Assembly: GCA_035373905.1 (NCBI GenBank)
Contig: DAOSOK010000040.1
Span: 1 to 41,367 of the forward strand
Length of the DNA: 41,367 nucleotides
Origin: Candidatus Ozemobacteraceae bacterium
GTDB lineage: Bacteria > Muiribacteriota > Ozemobacteria > Ozemobacterales > Ozemobacteraceae
Direction of reading: 5' to 3'
Shown here: positions 33,507 to 41,367 of the stretch, in pieces
Layout of the letters: each line of letters opens with the position of its first letter
How positions within the stretch are numbered: the first letter of the stretch is position 1
Made by a program: the position numbers and the translations under genes
Notes under the pieces: model-generated
What the model saw: only the letters and a program-made list of their open reading frames with translations
What the model was told of the DNA's origin: nothing
The model's database searches: none

Positions 33507-34682
33507 ATGACTGACGCATCGAAGCGGACGATCATGCATATCGACATGGACGCGTTCTATGCGTCGGTCGAACAGCTCGACTGCCCGGAAATCCGCGGCA
33601 AGCCGATCGTCGTGGGCGGCACCCATCGCAGCGTCGTTTCGGCGGCTTCCTACGAAGCCCGGAAGTTCGGCATCCATTCGGCGATGCCGATGACCCAGGC
33701 GCTGAGGCTTTGCCCGCACGCGATCGTGCGGCCGGTCCGCATGTCGCGGTACCAGCAGATATCGGGCACGATCATGGCGTTTCTCGAGACGCTTTCGCTG
33801 CTCGTCGAACCGATGTCGTGCGATGAGGCGTATGTCGACATCACCGGCACCGAGCGGCTGTTCGGTCCCCCGGAGAAGCTCGCGATGCATGCCAAGGCGC
33901 GCATTCGCGAGTTGACCGGCGGCCTGACCTGCTCGGCCGGCATCGCCCCGGTCCGGTTTCTCGCAAAAATAGCATCTGATATGCGAAAGCCGGACGGCCT
34001 CGTGGTGATCGAACCGGACCAGGTCGTGGGGGTTCTCACGCCGCTTCCGATCGGCAGGCTGCCGGGCGTCGGCAGCCACACGGAGGAGGCGCTGAAGCGG
34101 CTCGGCATCCGTACCGTCGGCGACGTTCGGCGATACCCGCTGGAATGGTGGCGGAAACGATCGGGAAGCGGAGGCGTCGGGCTGTGGGAGATGGCGCACG
34201 GCATCGACGCCACCCCGGTCGTTCCCGACGGCGAGCCGAAATCGAGCAGCGCCGAGGATACGCTCGACAGCGACACGTTCGATCGCGACGAGCTCGGCCT
34301 CTGGATCAGGCGGCAGGCGGAGAGCGTCGCGGAAGACCTTCGGCGGCACGGGTATTTCGGCCGGACGGTTCGGCTCAAGATCAAATTTTCGGATTTCACG
34401 CAGATCACCCGCCAGGTCACCCTGCCGGAAGCCTCACAGAGCACGAAGCTGCTGACCGATACCGCCCTGGAGCTTCTTGCCGCCGAGGAACTGCCGAAGC
34501 CGGTACGATTGATCGGCGTGGGCATGGCCCATCTGACACGCGAGCCGCGTCAGCCGACCCTCTTCGGCGATGACGAACTTGCGCGGCTCGAAGCGCTCGA
34601 TCACGCGGTCGACGCCGTCCGCCAGAAGTTCGGCCGGGCCGCCGTCCGTCGCGGCGGCCGCGAACCGGATGCCGGCGGTTAA
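33507..34682 (+). CDS. dinB: DNA polymerase IV (DinB)
   Basis: 391 aa from the ATG at 33507; ATG 33492 and ATG 33534 are possible, none with a strong ribosome-binding site. Motifs: MHIDMDAFYASVEQLDCPEI with the first catalytic Asp, SVVSAASYEARKFGI, and MSCDEAYVDITGTE with the Asp-Glu pair. GLTCSAGIAPVRFLAKIASD and LPGVGSHTEEALKRLGI form the helix-hairpin-helix. The little-finger domain has VRLKIKFSDFTQITRQ. Near the end, RQPTLFGDDE contains a QxxLF beta-clamp-binding motif. Pol IV performs translesion synthesis. I see no SOS box directly upstream, so it may be transcribed from the kinase promoter or constitutively. Confidence 0.94.
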   Translation: MTDASKRTIMHIDMDAFYASVEQLDCPEIRGKPIVVGGTHRSVVSAASYEARKFGIHSAMPMTQALRLCPHAIVRPVRMSRYQQISGTIMAFLETLSLLVEPMSCDEAYVDITGTERLFGPPEKLAMHAKARIRELTGGLTCSAGIAPVRFLAKIASDMRKPDGLVVIEPDQVVGVLTPLPIGRLPGVGSHTEEALKRLGIRTVGDVRRYPLEWWRKRSGSGGVGLWEMAHGIDATPVVPDGEPKSSSAEDTLDSDTFDRDELGLWIRRQAESVAEDLRRHGYFGRTVRLKIKFSDFTQITRQVTLPEASQSTKLLTDTALELLAAEELPKPVRLIGVGMAHLTREPRQPTLFGDDELARLEALDHAVDAVRQKFGRAAVRRGGREPDAGG

Positions 34683-34825
34683 TCCGCACCGCCTTGGGGA
34701 AAATCCGTCTTCAGGTGGCGTCGCGATAGCGGGTGGCGTATGCTTGCGTGAGCACGGCGAATTTCGCTGAAGATGGCGCGATCTGAGCGGTTCGCATTCA
34801 ATCATCACCCTCCGGGAGGCAATTC

Positions 34826-36103
34826 ATGATCAACAGTCGTCGTTTGCGTGCTTCGAGATGGTTTGTCATTCTGATGGCGGCGGTCCTGGCATGGTCGGGA
34901 TGCGGGACGGCCGATGCCGCCGATGATCCGCGGCCGGCCGACGTAAAGCAGGTGGCCGCCGGCGTCAATGCCTTGGGCCTGAAACTGCTGTCCAGCCTTT
35001 CCGCCGCCGCCCCGGGCAATCTGTTCTTCTCGCCGTTCAGCATTCACATTGCCTTCGCCATGCCGTTCGCCGGCGCTGCTGGCGAGACTCGTGCGGAGCT
35101 GGCGAAGACGTTCGCGTATCCGGTCGACGGCCAGGGAGCGCTTGCCGGCTTGTACGGCGATTTCATAAGGAGTTTTCCGGGATTCGGCGGCACGCCCGCT
35201 CCCGCCGATTACAAGCTGTCGGTGGCGAACGCCATCTGGGCCCACAAGCCGTATCCCTTCGCCTCGACATACCTCGATCTCATAAAGACGACGTTCGCCA
35301 GCGAGATTCGACTGGTCGATTTCGCGGCGGATTATCTGAAGACCCGGCTTGAGATCAACGCGTGGGTCGAGGCCCAGACGCAGAACCTGATCAAAGATCT
35401 GATTCCGGAAGGTATTCTCAACACCCTGACAAGGCTGGTTCTCGTGAACGCCGTGTATTTCAAGGGAACCTGGGTCGCCGAATTCCCGAAGGATGCGACG
35501 GCCGATGCCTCGTTCTTCGTCGACGGGAAAACGGAAACGAAGGTGCCGATGATGCGCCAGACCGGAGAGTTCCGGTATGCCGATGGTGACGCGTTCCAGG
35601 CGCTGCGGCTTCCGTACAAGGGCGATACGCTTGCCATGTACGTGTTTCTCCCGAAGGAGTGCGACGGCATCTCAAAGCTGGAGACCGCTCTTGCTGAGAA
35701 ACCCTTCGCCGAGTGGCTGAGCGGCTTCGACGAGATGGACGTGCGCGTGTCGCTTCCGAAATTCAAGATGGAAAGCGGCTGCTCGCTTGTCGAAGCTCTC
35801 CGCGGCCTTGGTGTGAATCTCGCGTTCGACGAACAGAGCGCAGACTTTTCCGGGATGCTCGATGCCGAAAAGGCGAAGAGCGAGCCGGGGTTGTTCATTT
35901 CCGCCGCCCTTCACAAGGCGTTCGTGAAGGTCGACGAGGAAGGCACCGAGGCGGCCGCGGCGACGGCCGTGGTGATGCAGACCAAGAGCGTGAAGCCGAA
36001 GCCCATCGAGTTCAAGGCCGACCACCCCTTCCTGTTCTTCATCGTCCACGAGCCGACCACGGCGGTTCTTTTCCTGGGCCGGATGAGTTCTCCGGAACTG
36101 TAA
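34826..36103 (+). CDS. Exported serpin, inhibitory type
   Basis: 425 aa. GGGAGG lies a few bases before the ATG. Residues 1-32 form a signal peptide ending near GCGTADA; the Cys is not in a standard lipobox. Serpin landmarks: NLFFSPFSIHIAFAMPFAGA (NxxxSPxSI), VLVNAVYFKGTWVAEF, and PHFPFLF-like DHPFLFFIVHEPTTAVLFLG at the end. The hinge EEGTEAAAATAVVMQTKS has Gly at P15, Thr at P14, small residues P12-P9 and Thr at P8, as in inhibitory serpins. Counting from the hinge puts Lys387-Ser388 at P1-P1', so a trypsin-like protease is the expected target. Bacterial serpins are sporadic. A hairpin terminator follows. Confidence 0.93.
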   Translation: MINSRRLRASRWFVILMAAVLAWSGCGTADAADDPRPADVKQVAAGVNALGLKLLSSLSAAAPGNLFFSPFSIHIAFAMPFAGAAGETRAELAKTFAYPVDGQGALAGLYGDFIRSFPGFGGTPAPADYKLSVANAIWAHKPYPFASTYLDLIKTTFASEIRLVDFAADYLKTRLEINAWVEAQTQNLIKDLIPEGILNTLTRLVLVNAVYFKGTWVAEFPKDATADASFFVDGKTETKVPMMRQTGEFRYADGDAFQALRLPYKGDTLAMYVFLPKECDGISKLETALAEKPFAEWLSGFDEMDVRVSLPKFKMESGCSLVEALRGLGVNLAFDEQSADFSGMLDAEKAKSEPGLFISAALHKAFVKVDEEGTEAAAATAVVMQTKSVKPKPIEFKADHPFLFFIVHEPTTAVLFLGRMSSPEL

Positions 36104-36114
36104 GCGGGTGAAAC

Positions 36115-36138
36115 GGCAGGGCGTTTCCGCCCTGCCGG
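36115..36138 (+). terminator. Hairpin after the serpin gene
   Basis: CGGCAGGGCG (36115-36124) pairs exactly with 36129-36138 around TTTC, 12 bases after the stop. No T-tract follows, so termination may be weak or factor-assisted. Confidence 0.55.
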
Positions 36139-36263
36139 CCCCGGAACATGCATGGTCTGCTCGTGCCGGCTCGGGAATATCGGTCCGGTGGACGTTTGAT
36201 ATCAGGGCCTCTTTTCCCGCGGAAGGCCGGCGACGGGAGCGGGCGCCGCCTGCCGCCTCCGGG

Positions 36264-36986
36264 TCAGGCCCGCAGGGCCCGGCGGATGAAAGGCTTGAGG
36301 TTGTCGGACCGCAACGGGGCGATGCAGGCCAACTCTTCGCCCTCCGCATGACCGGGGTTTCTCGTCACGAAGAAGGCGACGTCGGGGTCCTGGAGCCGCT
36401 CGTCATGGAGGTCGGCGACCCCGGCCCGAAGCGGCGTCGGCTCGGCGAGACGGATGATTCCCCGGTCTGGCAGATACCGTCGTCCGAACCGGAGGCTGCC
36501 GAGATGGTCGAGAATTTTCTGCAGGTCGGGGGGCGTCGGCCGGTCGAACCGGGGAAAATATTCCTGGAAGAATACCGGCAGGAACCGGTACGTCTTGTAC
36601 CCGCTCGAAATCAGGAACCAGTAGAGCTCCTCGATGCCTGCTTCCTCGATCATGCTCAGCATGAATCGGCCCCAGACGCGGGGCAGTTCGAGGCTACCCC
36701 AGAAATCCGGCCGGATGATGGTATCCCCGCTGAACAGAGCCCGGATGGCCCGCCCTTCGACCTCGGTCCGCATCAGGGCGAGGGAGGTGAAGCCGCGCAG
36801 GGTGCCAGTCGCGTCATGAAGGAGGATCGCCCAGTCTTTCGCGGCCAGGTCGGCCATGAATGAGGCGCGCCCGACGACGTAGGCCTCGTTCATCAGGTCG
36901 AACATGGCCGAACGCAGCCCGGCGTCGAGATTGGCGACGGGAACAACCTTCCCATTCAGTGCCTTGTCGCGGTCGTTTCGGCTCAT
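36264..36986 (-). CDS. GNAT-like acyltransferase-fold protein, putative
   Basis: 240 aa. The N-terminal half has MFDLMNEAYVVGRASFMADL, then WAILLHDATGTLRGFTSLAL and LFSGDTIIRPDFWGS. The middle EELYWFLISSGYKTYRFLPV then FFQEYFPRF resembles the last strands of GNAT-fold enzymes. The usual Q/R-x-x-G-x-G/A acyl-CoA loop is not clear, so the call is tentative. It is the last gene of a minus-strand run after two radical SAM genes, 54 bases from the previous start region, and could modify the product of those enzymes. Confidence 0.6.
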   Translation of the reverse strand: MSRNDRDKALNGKVVPVANLDAGLRSAMFDLMNEAYVVGRASFMADLAAKDWAILLHDATGTLRGFTSLALMRTEVEGRAIRALFSGDTIIRPDFWGSLELPRVWGRFMLSMIEEAGIEELYWFLISSGYKTYRFLPVFFQEYFPRFDRPTPPDLQKILDHLGSLRFGRRYLPDRGIIRLAEPTPLRAGVADLHDERLQDPDVAFFVTRNPGHAEGEELACIAPLRSDNLKPFIRRALRA

Positions 36987-37040
36987 CGTATACTTAGTGA
37001 AACAGAAACGCTGCGGCCCTTGCAGGCCGGGACTGTTCGT

Positions 37041-38378
37041 TCACCCTTCGCCTCCGGCGCTCATGCCGAGGGGCAGGCCGAACTTCTCGTCGACCTCGCG
37101 GCGGCCGTAGTAATTCTGCGTGAGGAACAGGGCGAGCGTCGCCAGGCTTCGGGCGTTGGTTTTCAGATCGAGTCCGCGATGGATGATGGAGCGCCACGAG
37201 TAGAAGCGCCGCCGCCAGTCGCGGCAGGCTTCGGCCAGCCCTTCCGGGGAAAAGCCGGTCGGGACGAAGGGCACCTGGCCGAACCGGAAGTTCGGGTCGA
37301 GCCACCACGCGGGCGACGTCAGACGTCCCTCGGCCTGCAGTTTCGCGTAGAGCTGAGTGCCGGGGAACGGCACCAGGTGGTTGAACGCCGCCAGGAAAAA
37401 ACGATGCTTCCGAATGAACCGGAACGTCGGCGGGAAGGAACGCACGTCGTCGCCGTCGATGCCGAACAGGAACGTTGCATAGATGCAGATATTTTTCTCG
37501 CGAAGCAGCGCGAGCGCGCGTTCGTAGCCTTCGATGGAAACGTTGCACTGCTTGTTCAGACGCTGCATGAGATCGGGCCGGAGCGACTCGAACCCGATCA
37601 GAACGCCGATGCAGCCCGACTCGGCCATGGCGTTCACCAGTTTGGGATTGGCGGCGGCGTTGACGCTGATCTGGCTCACCCACTGGATTCCGAGGGGCTT
37701 CAGCGCCGCGCACAGGTCGAAGGCCGCTTGGATATTAGCTGCGATATTATCGTCGATGAGAAAGACGATCTTCTGCCCGCTCCGCCGGATGTCCTCGACC
37801 ACATCGGCGGGCGGCCGGAAGTAATGCCGGCTTTCGGTGAACGCGGTGATGGAGCAAAAGGTGCACCGGAACCGGCAGCCGCGCGAAAACTCGACGAGGG
37901 CGAGCGGCAGGTAGCCCTTGTGGGCGTAGACCTCCCGCCGCGGATACAGGCCGTTCCAGGAAAAGTCGAACGTCCCGTCATACCGCCGCCCGAGACGGCC
38001 GGCCTGGAAATCCTCGAGAACGCGCCCCCAGACGCCCTCGGCAGGTCCCGTCACCACCGCGTCGGCGTGTTCCATCACCTCGTCGGTCCAGAGGGTGGCG
38101 TGGTATCCGCCCATCACGACCTTGACCCCGCGCCGGCGATACTCGTCCGCGATCTGGTAGGCGCGTCGCGCCGTGTAGGTCTCGACCGTGATGCCCACGA
38201 GATCGGCGGGCCGGCTCGCGTCGACGGGCTCCACCCGGTCGTCCTGGACCGAGATCTCCCAGTCGCGCGGCGTGAGGGCCGCCAGCACCGCCAGCACCAG
38301 CGGCTCCATCTGCCAGGTGGCGATGTAGCGCTGGTCGGGCTTGCGCCCGATCGAGGGCATGATCAGGGTCAGCTTCAT
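37041..38378 (-). CDS. Cobalamin-binding radical SAM protein
   Basis: 445 aa. Residues ~1-140 form a B12-binding Rossmann domain (ADLVGITVETYTARRAYQIA, VVMGGYHATLWTDEVMEHAD). The radical SAM domain begins near residue 165: EFSRGCRFRCTFCSITAF has the CxxxCxxC that holds the iron-sulfur cluster, followed by IVFLIDDNIAANI, LIGFESL and HLVPFPGTQLYAKL. This is the class B methylase/BchE-like architecture without a DxHxxG motif in the B12 domain. Such enzymes methylate unreactive carbons or rearrange rings in lipids, pigments and peptides. It overlaps the preceding paralogous gene by ATGA, so the two are translationally coupled. The substrate is unknown. Confidence 0.9.
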   Translation of the reverse strand: MKLTLIMPSIGRKPDQRYIATWQMEPLVLAVLAALTPRDWEISVQDDRVEPVDASRPADLVGITVETYTARRAYQIADEYRRRGVKVVMGGYHATLWTDEVMEHADAVVTGPAEGVWGRVLEDFQAGRLGRRYDGTFDFSWNGLYPRREVYAHKGYLPLALVEFSRGCRFRCTFCSITAFTESRHYFRPPADVVEDIRRSGQKIVFLIDDNIAANIQAAFDLCAALKPLGIQWVSQISVNAAANPKLVNAMAESGCIGVLIGFESLRPDLMQRLNKQCNVSIEGYERALALLREKNICIYATFLFGIDGDDVRSFPPTFRFIRKHRFFLAAFNHLVPFPGTQLYAKLQAEGRLTSPAWWLDPNFRFGQVPFVPTGFSPEGLAEACRDWRRRFYSWRSIIHRGLDLKTNARSLATLALFLTQNYYGRREVDEKFGLPLGMSAGGEG

Positions 38379-39715
38379 GCCCTGGGAATGCCCTCCTGGA
38401 CGTCATCGAACAGGACGCGGTCCGACATGTCGCGCAGTCGTTGGGCATACGAACGGTAGCCGAGATTGAACGCGATGGCGTAGCCGGTGGACGTCCGCGA
38501 GCCGAGCAGGCGCCGGGCGATCGACGGAAGCCGGTACGCGTGTTCCCAGGCCCAGTGCAGGCCTTCCCGGATCTGCTCCACGGTCATCCCCTTGGGCTGG
38601 ACGACGATGTGCTCGACGTCATAAAGGGTCCAGTCCCGCGTCAGGATGCGGTTCTCGGCATCGAGCTTGCGGTAGGCCGCGGTGTTGGGGAACGGCGTGT
38701 AGGTCGAGAATCGCGGCAGATCGACGTGGGCGCGGTCGCAGAAGTCGACCGTCCGCCTGAAGATGTCGGGTTTGTCGTCGTCGAGGCCGAACACGAAACA
38801 GGCCTGCACGCCCATGCCGTGATCGTGCATGCGCTTGACGAGGTCGATGTAGAAATCGACCGAGTTGTGGTCCTTGCCGATCGAGCCGATCGACATCTGG
38901 TTGATCGACTCGAAGCCGATCAGCAGACCCTTGCAGCCGCTGTCCCCGACGATGCGCAGAAGCTCGGGGTCCTTGCCGATCTTGGTGGTCGAGAGGCCGA
39001 ACCACTTTTTCTTCAGCGTGCCGATCGCGCGGAAGAGCTGCTTGGCGTGGTCGGGGTCTTCCATCGGACTCGGGTCGACCAGGACGAACTCGTTGCCGGG
39101 CATGTCGGCGAGCTCGGCCACCACCTCGTCGATCGGCCGCTTGTAGAAGTTGTTTCCCCACGTGGCCGGGATCGAGCAGAAGTCGCACTCGTTCAGACAG
39201 CCGCGCGTCGCCCAGATTGTATTCGTGGTGATATACCCTTCCTTTCGCAGCAGGTCGCGCCGGGGGCGGACATATTTCACCAGCGACGGGCTCTGGAAAT
39301 CCGTGTACCGCTTCTGCATCGCGCCCTGCTTGAAATCGCGCAGAAGCTGGGGCCAGCTTCGCTCGCCGAACCCGACCACGACGCAGTCGGCGTGCTGCTG
39401 GGCTTCGTCCGGGCAGAGGGTCGCATGGACCCCGCCGATGACGACGGGAACGCCGCGGCGTCGGAAGTGATCGGCGATCGCGTAGCCGCGCATGCAGGTT
39501 CCCGTCAGGATCGTCATGGCCACCAGGTCGGGCCGCGACTCGAAATCGACGAGCTGAACGCCTTCATCCGCCAGCTCGATCTCGACGTCGAGGTCCTGGG
39601 GAACGAGCGCCGCCAGCGTCGTGAGCGTCAGCGGGGCGTACCGAAGCGACTTGGGGAACGAGCCCACGCGGAACCGGTGGATGGTCCCGCTGGGCTGGAT
39701 CAGAAGCAGTTTCAT
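38375..39715 (-). CDS. Cobalamin-binding radical SAM protein (second of a coupled pair)
   Basis: 446 aa from the ATG at 39715 (MKLLLIQPSGTIHRFRVGSF); the longer frame to 39943 overlaps the upstream gene and is rejected. The B12-binding domain has PDLVAMTILTGTCMRGYAIA and PVVIGGVHATLCPDEAQQHA. The radical SAM core has WATRGCLNECDFCSIPATWG with CxxxCxxC, then FVLVDPSPMEDPDHAKQLF, GLLIGFESI and YTPFPNTAAYRKL. Despite the same architecture it is clearly diverged from its partner, so the two probably carry out different steps. It starts 19 bases after the exported coiled-coil gene ends. Confidence 0.9.
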   Translation of the reverse strand: MKLLLIQPSGTIHRFRVGSFPKSLRYAPLTLTTLAALVPQDLDVEIELADEGVQLVDFESRPDLVAMTILTGTCMRGYAIADHFRRRGVPVVIGGVHATLCPDEAQQHADCVVVGFGERSWPQLLRDFKQGAMQKRYTDFQSPSLVKYVRPRRDLLRKEGYITTNTIWATRGCLNECDFCSIPATWGNNFYKRPIDEVVAELADMPGNEFVLVDPSPMEDPDHAKQLFRAIGTLKKKWFGLSTTKIGKDPELLRIVGDSGCKGLLIGFESINQMSIGSIGKDHNSVDFYIDLVKRMHDHGMGVQACFVFGLDDDKPDIFRRTVDFCDRAHVDLPRFSTYTPFPNTAAYRKLDAENRILTRDWTLYDVEHIVVQPKGMTVEQIREGLHWAWEHAYRLPSIARRLLGSRTSTGYAIAFNLGYRSYAQRLRDMSDRVLFDDVQEGIPRA

Positions 39716-39734
39716 TCGGATCTCCGTATCGAGG

Positions 39735-41096
39735 TCAGAGCGCGTTCTTGCCGCGCCCGCTGAAGATGAAGACCATCTTCCCGTCGGGATTGCGCTCGCA
39801 GGCGAGGTTCTCGAGCACCGGCGTGAAGGGGAACCCCTTGCGCAGGTTTTCCGACGCGCGGCGCAGGAAGAAGTTGATGCCCTGCTCGCCGACGAACTTG
39901 GATAGGTCGGAGGCGATGCCGTCGTCGACGACCAGCAGGACATCGCGGAAGGTGACGTGCCCGTCCTTGGGGGCCAGGACTCCCAGGGCCTTCACCGACA
40001 CGAGGCCGGTGACGTCGGTGCCCTGCAGGTAGATGAGGTTACGCGAGCCGGTGTTCTTGAACTCGATGGCCTTCTCGTTGAGGGCCGTCTTGGCGTTGAG
40101 CACGCCGACTTCCTCGTTGCCTTCGATCTCCTTGAGAATGGTGGAGATGCCGTCGGCCTTCGTGAAGGTCATCTTCCAGGTCTGGCCGGGGGCCATCGTG
40201 CCCATCTCGTAAGCGGCGTTTCCTGATTTGGGCATGACGTTGAGCTGCTCCTCGTCCTGGACGCAGCGGTACCGCTTGAAATGCGCGTCGCCGAGAACGT
40301 CGTCGACGGCGGTGGCCTCGGAGTTGTCGAGCGCCGCGAGCGGCACGTCGGCGAAGTCGAGCTCGCCTTCGAGCACCGCGAAGCCGTTCGGGGCGACGAA
40401 ACCCTGCACGAACACATGGATGTCGCACAGGTCGTCCTTCTTGAGGGTGACCTTGACGCCCATCTTGCCGGGCTCGGGAACGATCGTCTTGAGCTTGGCC
40501 AGCAGATTGCTTTGGCGGCCGGCGGAGAGCTTCGCGGGCTGGCCGTCCTCGGCCATGACGTCGACGGTGATGCCCTTGTCGGCGCCGGTGCGGAGGATGC
40601 TGGCATGGGCTTTTTTGATCTTGTCCTGCAGCCGCTTGCGCTGGTTCTCGAGCTTGCCGCGGTCGACGGTGTCCTCGTCGGGAAGGCTGGGATCGAGATA
40701 GCGCTCGATGCTGCCGACCATCTCCTCGATCTGCTTTTTCAGATCGGGATCGGTGATCTCCTGCTGGGCCTTGGTGAACTGGAGGCGTTTGTGCGTCTTC
40801 TCGAGCAGGACTTCGAACATCTTGCGCGCGGAAGCGCGGGCCTTGAACTGCTGGGCCGATTTGACGACCTCCTTGAAGGGCGTCAGATCGTGATCTTTCT
40901 CGATCTTTTCCCGCAGGTGCTCGTCGATGATCTTCACTTTTTCCAGGAACGCTTCATCCTGGACTCCCTTGGAACTCTGGCTGTAGGCGGTGATCATGTC
41001 GGCGATCATGTCCTTCACATCCTCGGCGGATGCCGGAACCGCGAAGGCCATGCTGAAAACGAACAGGCCGGCCAGAACGAACAGACGATGGCGCAT
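39735..41096 (-). CDS. Exported coiled-coil protein of unknown function
   Basis: 453 aa; GGGAGAG precedes the ATG. A signal peptide covers residues 1-24 (LFVLAGLFVFSMAFAVPASA). Residues ~25-160 are strongly helical and charged, including EKVKIIDEHLREKIEKDHDL and RKRLQDKIKKAHAS, probably coiled coil. The rest is beta-rich with DLCDIHVFVQGFVAPNGFAV and a late MAPGQTWKMTFTKADGIS. A single Cys near the end and no catalytic motif are visible. I do not recognise the family. As first gene of the radical SAM run it may be an envelope partner of that pathway or only co-located. Confidence 0.75.
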   Translation of the reverse strand: MRHRLFVLAGLFVFSMAFAVPASAEDVKDMIADMITAYSQSSKGVQDEAFLEKVKIIDEHLREKIEKDHDLTPFKEVVKSAQQFKARASARKMFEVLLEKTHKRLQFTKAQQEITDPDLKKQIEEMVGSIERYLDPSLPDEDTVDRGKLENQRKRLQDKIKKAHASILRTGADKGITVDVMAEDGQPAKLSAGRQSNLLAKLKTIVPEPGKMGVKVTLKKDDLCDIHVFVQGFVAPNGFAVLEGELDFADVPLAALDNSEATAVDDVLGDAHFKRYRCVQDEEQLNVMPKSGNAAYEMGTMAPGQTWKMTFTKADGISTILKEIEGNEEVGVLNAKTALNEKAIEFKNTGSRNLIYLQGTDVTGLVSVKALGVLAPKDGHVTFRDVLLVVDDGIASDLSKFVGEQGINFFLRRASENLRKGFPFTPVLENLACERNPDGKMVFIFSGRGKNAL

Positions 41097-41211
41097 ATTC
41101 TCTCCCTCTCCCGATAGATTCTGGTTTCAGGGCCTTTCAGGCTAGCACGGGCTCTTGCGGGGGAGCAACAAGGCAAAGCGATTTCTTGTGTCCTGCGAAA
41201 ATGCAAGTCAC

Positions 41212-41278
41212 CCGTTCGTCCTGAGTCTGTCGACGGGGGCGATGGGTTCTCGTGCTTCGACAGGCTCAGCACGAACGG
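41212..41278. repeat. Dispersed inverted repeat, second copy
   Basis: Left arm 41212-41235 (CCGTTCGTCCTGAGTCTGTC onward) and right arm 41255-41278 (CTTCGACAGGCTCAGCACG onward). The right arm is identical to that of the copy at 25367-25390, while the loop differs. It lies in the 271-bp non-coding end of the window, where I see no gene. Confidence 0.8.
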
Positions 41279-41367
41279 GAACGCAAAATGCGCGTTTGTT
41301 CATGCAGGAATCCTCACTTTGATATGACCGATGAAGATCGGTACGTGTAATTGATTTGCTGGAAGGA

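Noticed and set aside
37020..38459. A 479-codon plus-strand open frame opposite the radical SAM gene
   Set aside because: It is antisense to a gene with intact B12 and radical SAM motifs; the sequence is low-quality, Asp/Gly/Arg-rich.

Overview
This is a GC-rich bacterial chromosome segment. It carries no rRNA or tRNA that I can recognise, and no phage or plasmid backbone. The gene mix points to an uncultured, deep-branching bacterium with a cell envelope and many exported proteins. That mix is: archaemetzincin, serpin, cobalamin-binding radical SAM enzymes, hybrid histidine kinases, E. coli-type RtcA/RtcB, and a LexA operator of the GAAC-N4-GTTC type. Families of dispersed palindromes are common here. 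A Riflebacteria/Ozemobacteria-like or deltaproteobacterium-like host is possible, but this is a weak guess from style and not from a marker gene.

Layout. 0-5 kb (+): exported nitroreductase-fold protein, exported propeller-like protein, maltokinase and a membrane-anchored archaemetzincin. 5-11 kb (-): DEAD-box helicase DeaD, ABC-F ATPase Uup and a GT-C type membrane glycosyltransferase. 11-15.4 kb: tRNA pseudouridine synthase TruC (+), converging on a hybrid sensor kinase gene (-) that is cut in two by a 1,102-bp IS630-family element. Removing the element plus one TA restores a single open frame of 803 codons. 15.4-18.6 kb: an RNA-repair locus with intact overlapping rtcA-rtcB. It is preceded by the wreckage of a slipin (SPFH) gene on + and of the rtcR activator gene on -.

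18.6-26.8 kb: small and exported proteins, a methyltransferase, a DUF4185-like propeller protein, a MESH1-like small alarmone hydrolase, an ankyrin protein, and two paralogous proteins of about 132 aa that may relate to the eRF1 domain-3/baeRF group. 27-28.7 kb: a RhlE-type DEAD-box helicase with a clear terminator. 28.8-34.7 kb: an SOS mutagenesis cluster, lexA-umuD-umuC, then a soluble hybrid histidine kinase, then dinB. The lexA promoter carries two SOS-box-like operators, one inside the -35/-10 spacer and one just downstream of the start site. 34.8-36.1 kb: an exported serpin with an inhibitory-type hinge.

36.2-41.1 kb (-): a probable four-gene operon of an exported coiled-coil protein, two cobalamin-binding radical SAM proteins that overlap by ATGA, and a GNAT-like protein.

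The most noteworthy items are the decayed rtcR/slipin beside intact rtcAB, the precise IS630 disruption of a sensor kinase, the dual-operator lexA-umuDC promoter with a kinase between Pol V and Pol IV, the two paralogues around a MESH1-like alarmone hydrolase, the serpin, the radical SAM operon, and recurrent short A/T-rich islands with ATA codons inside otherwise GC-rich genes.
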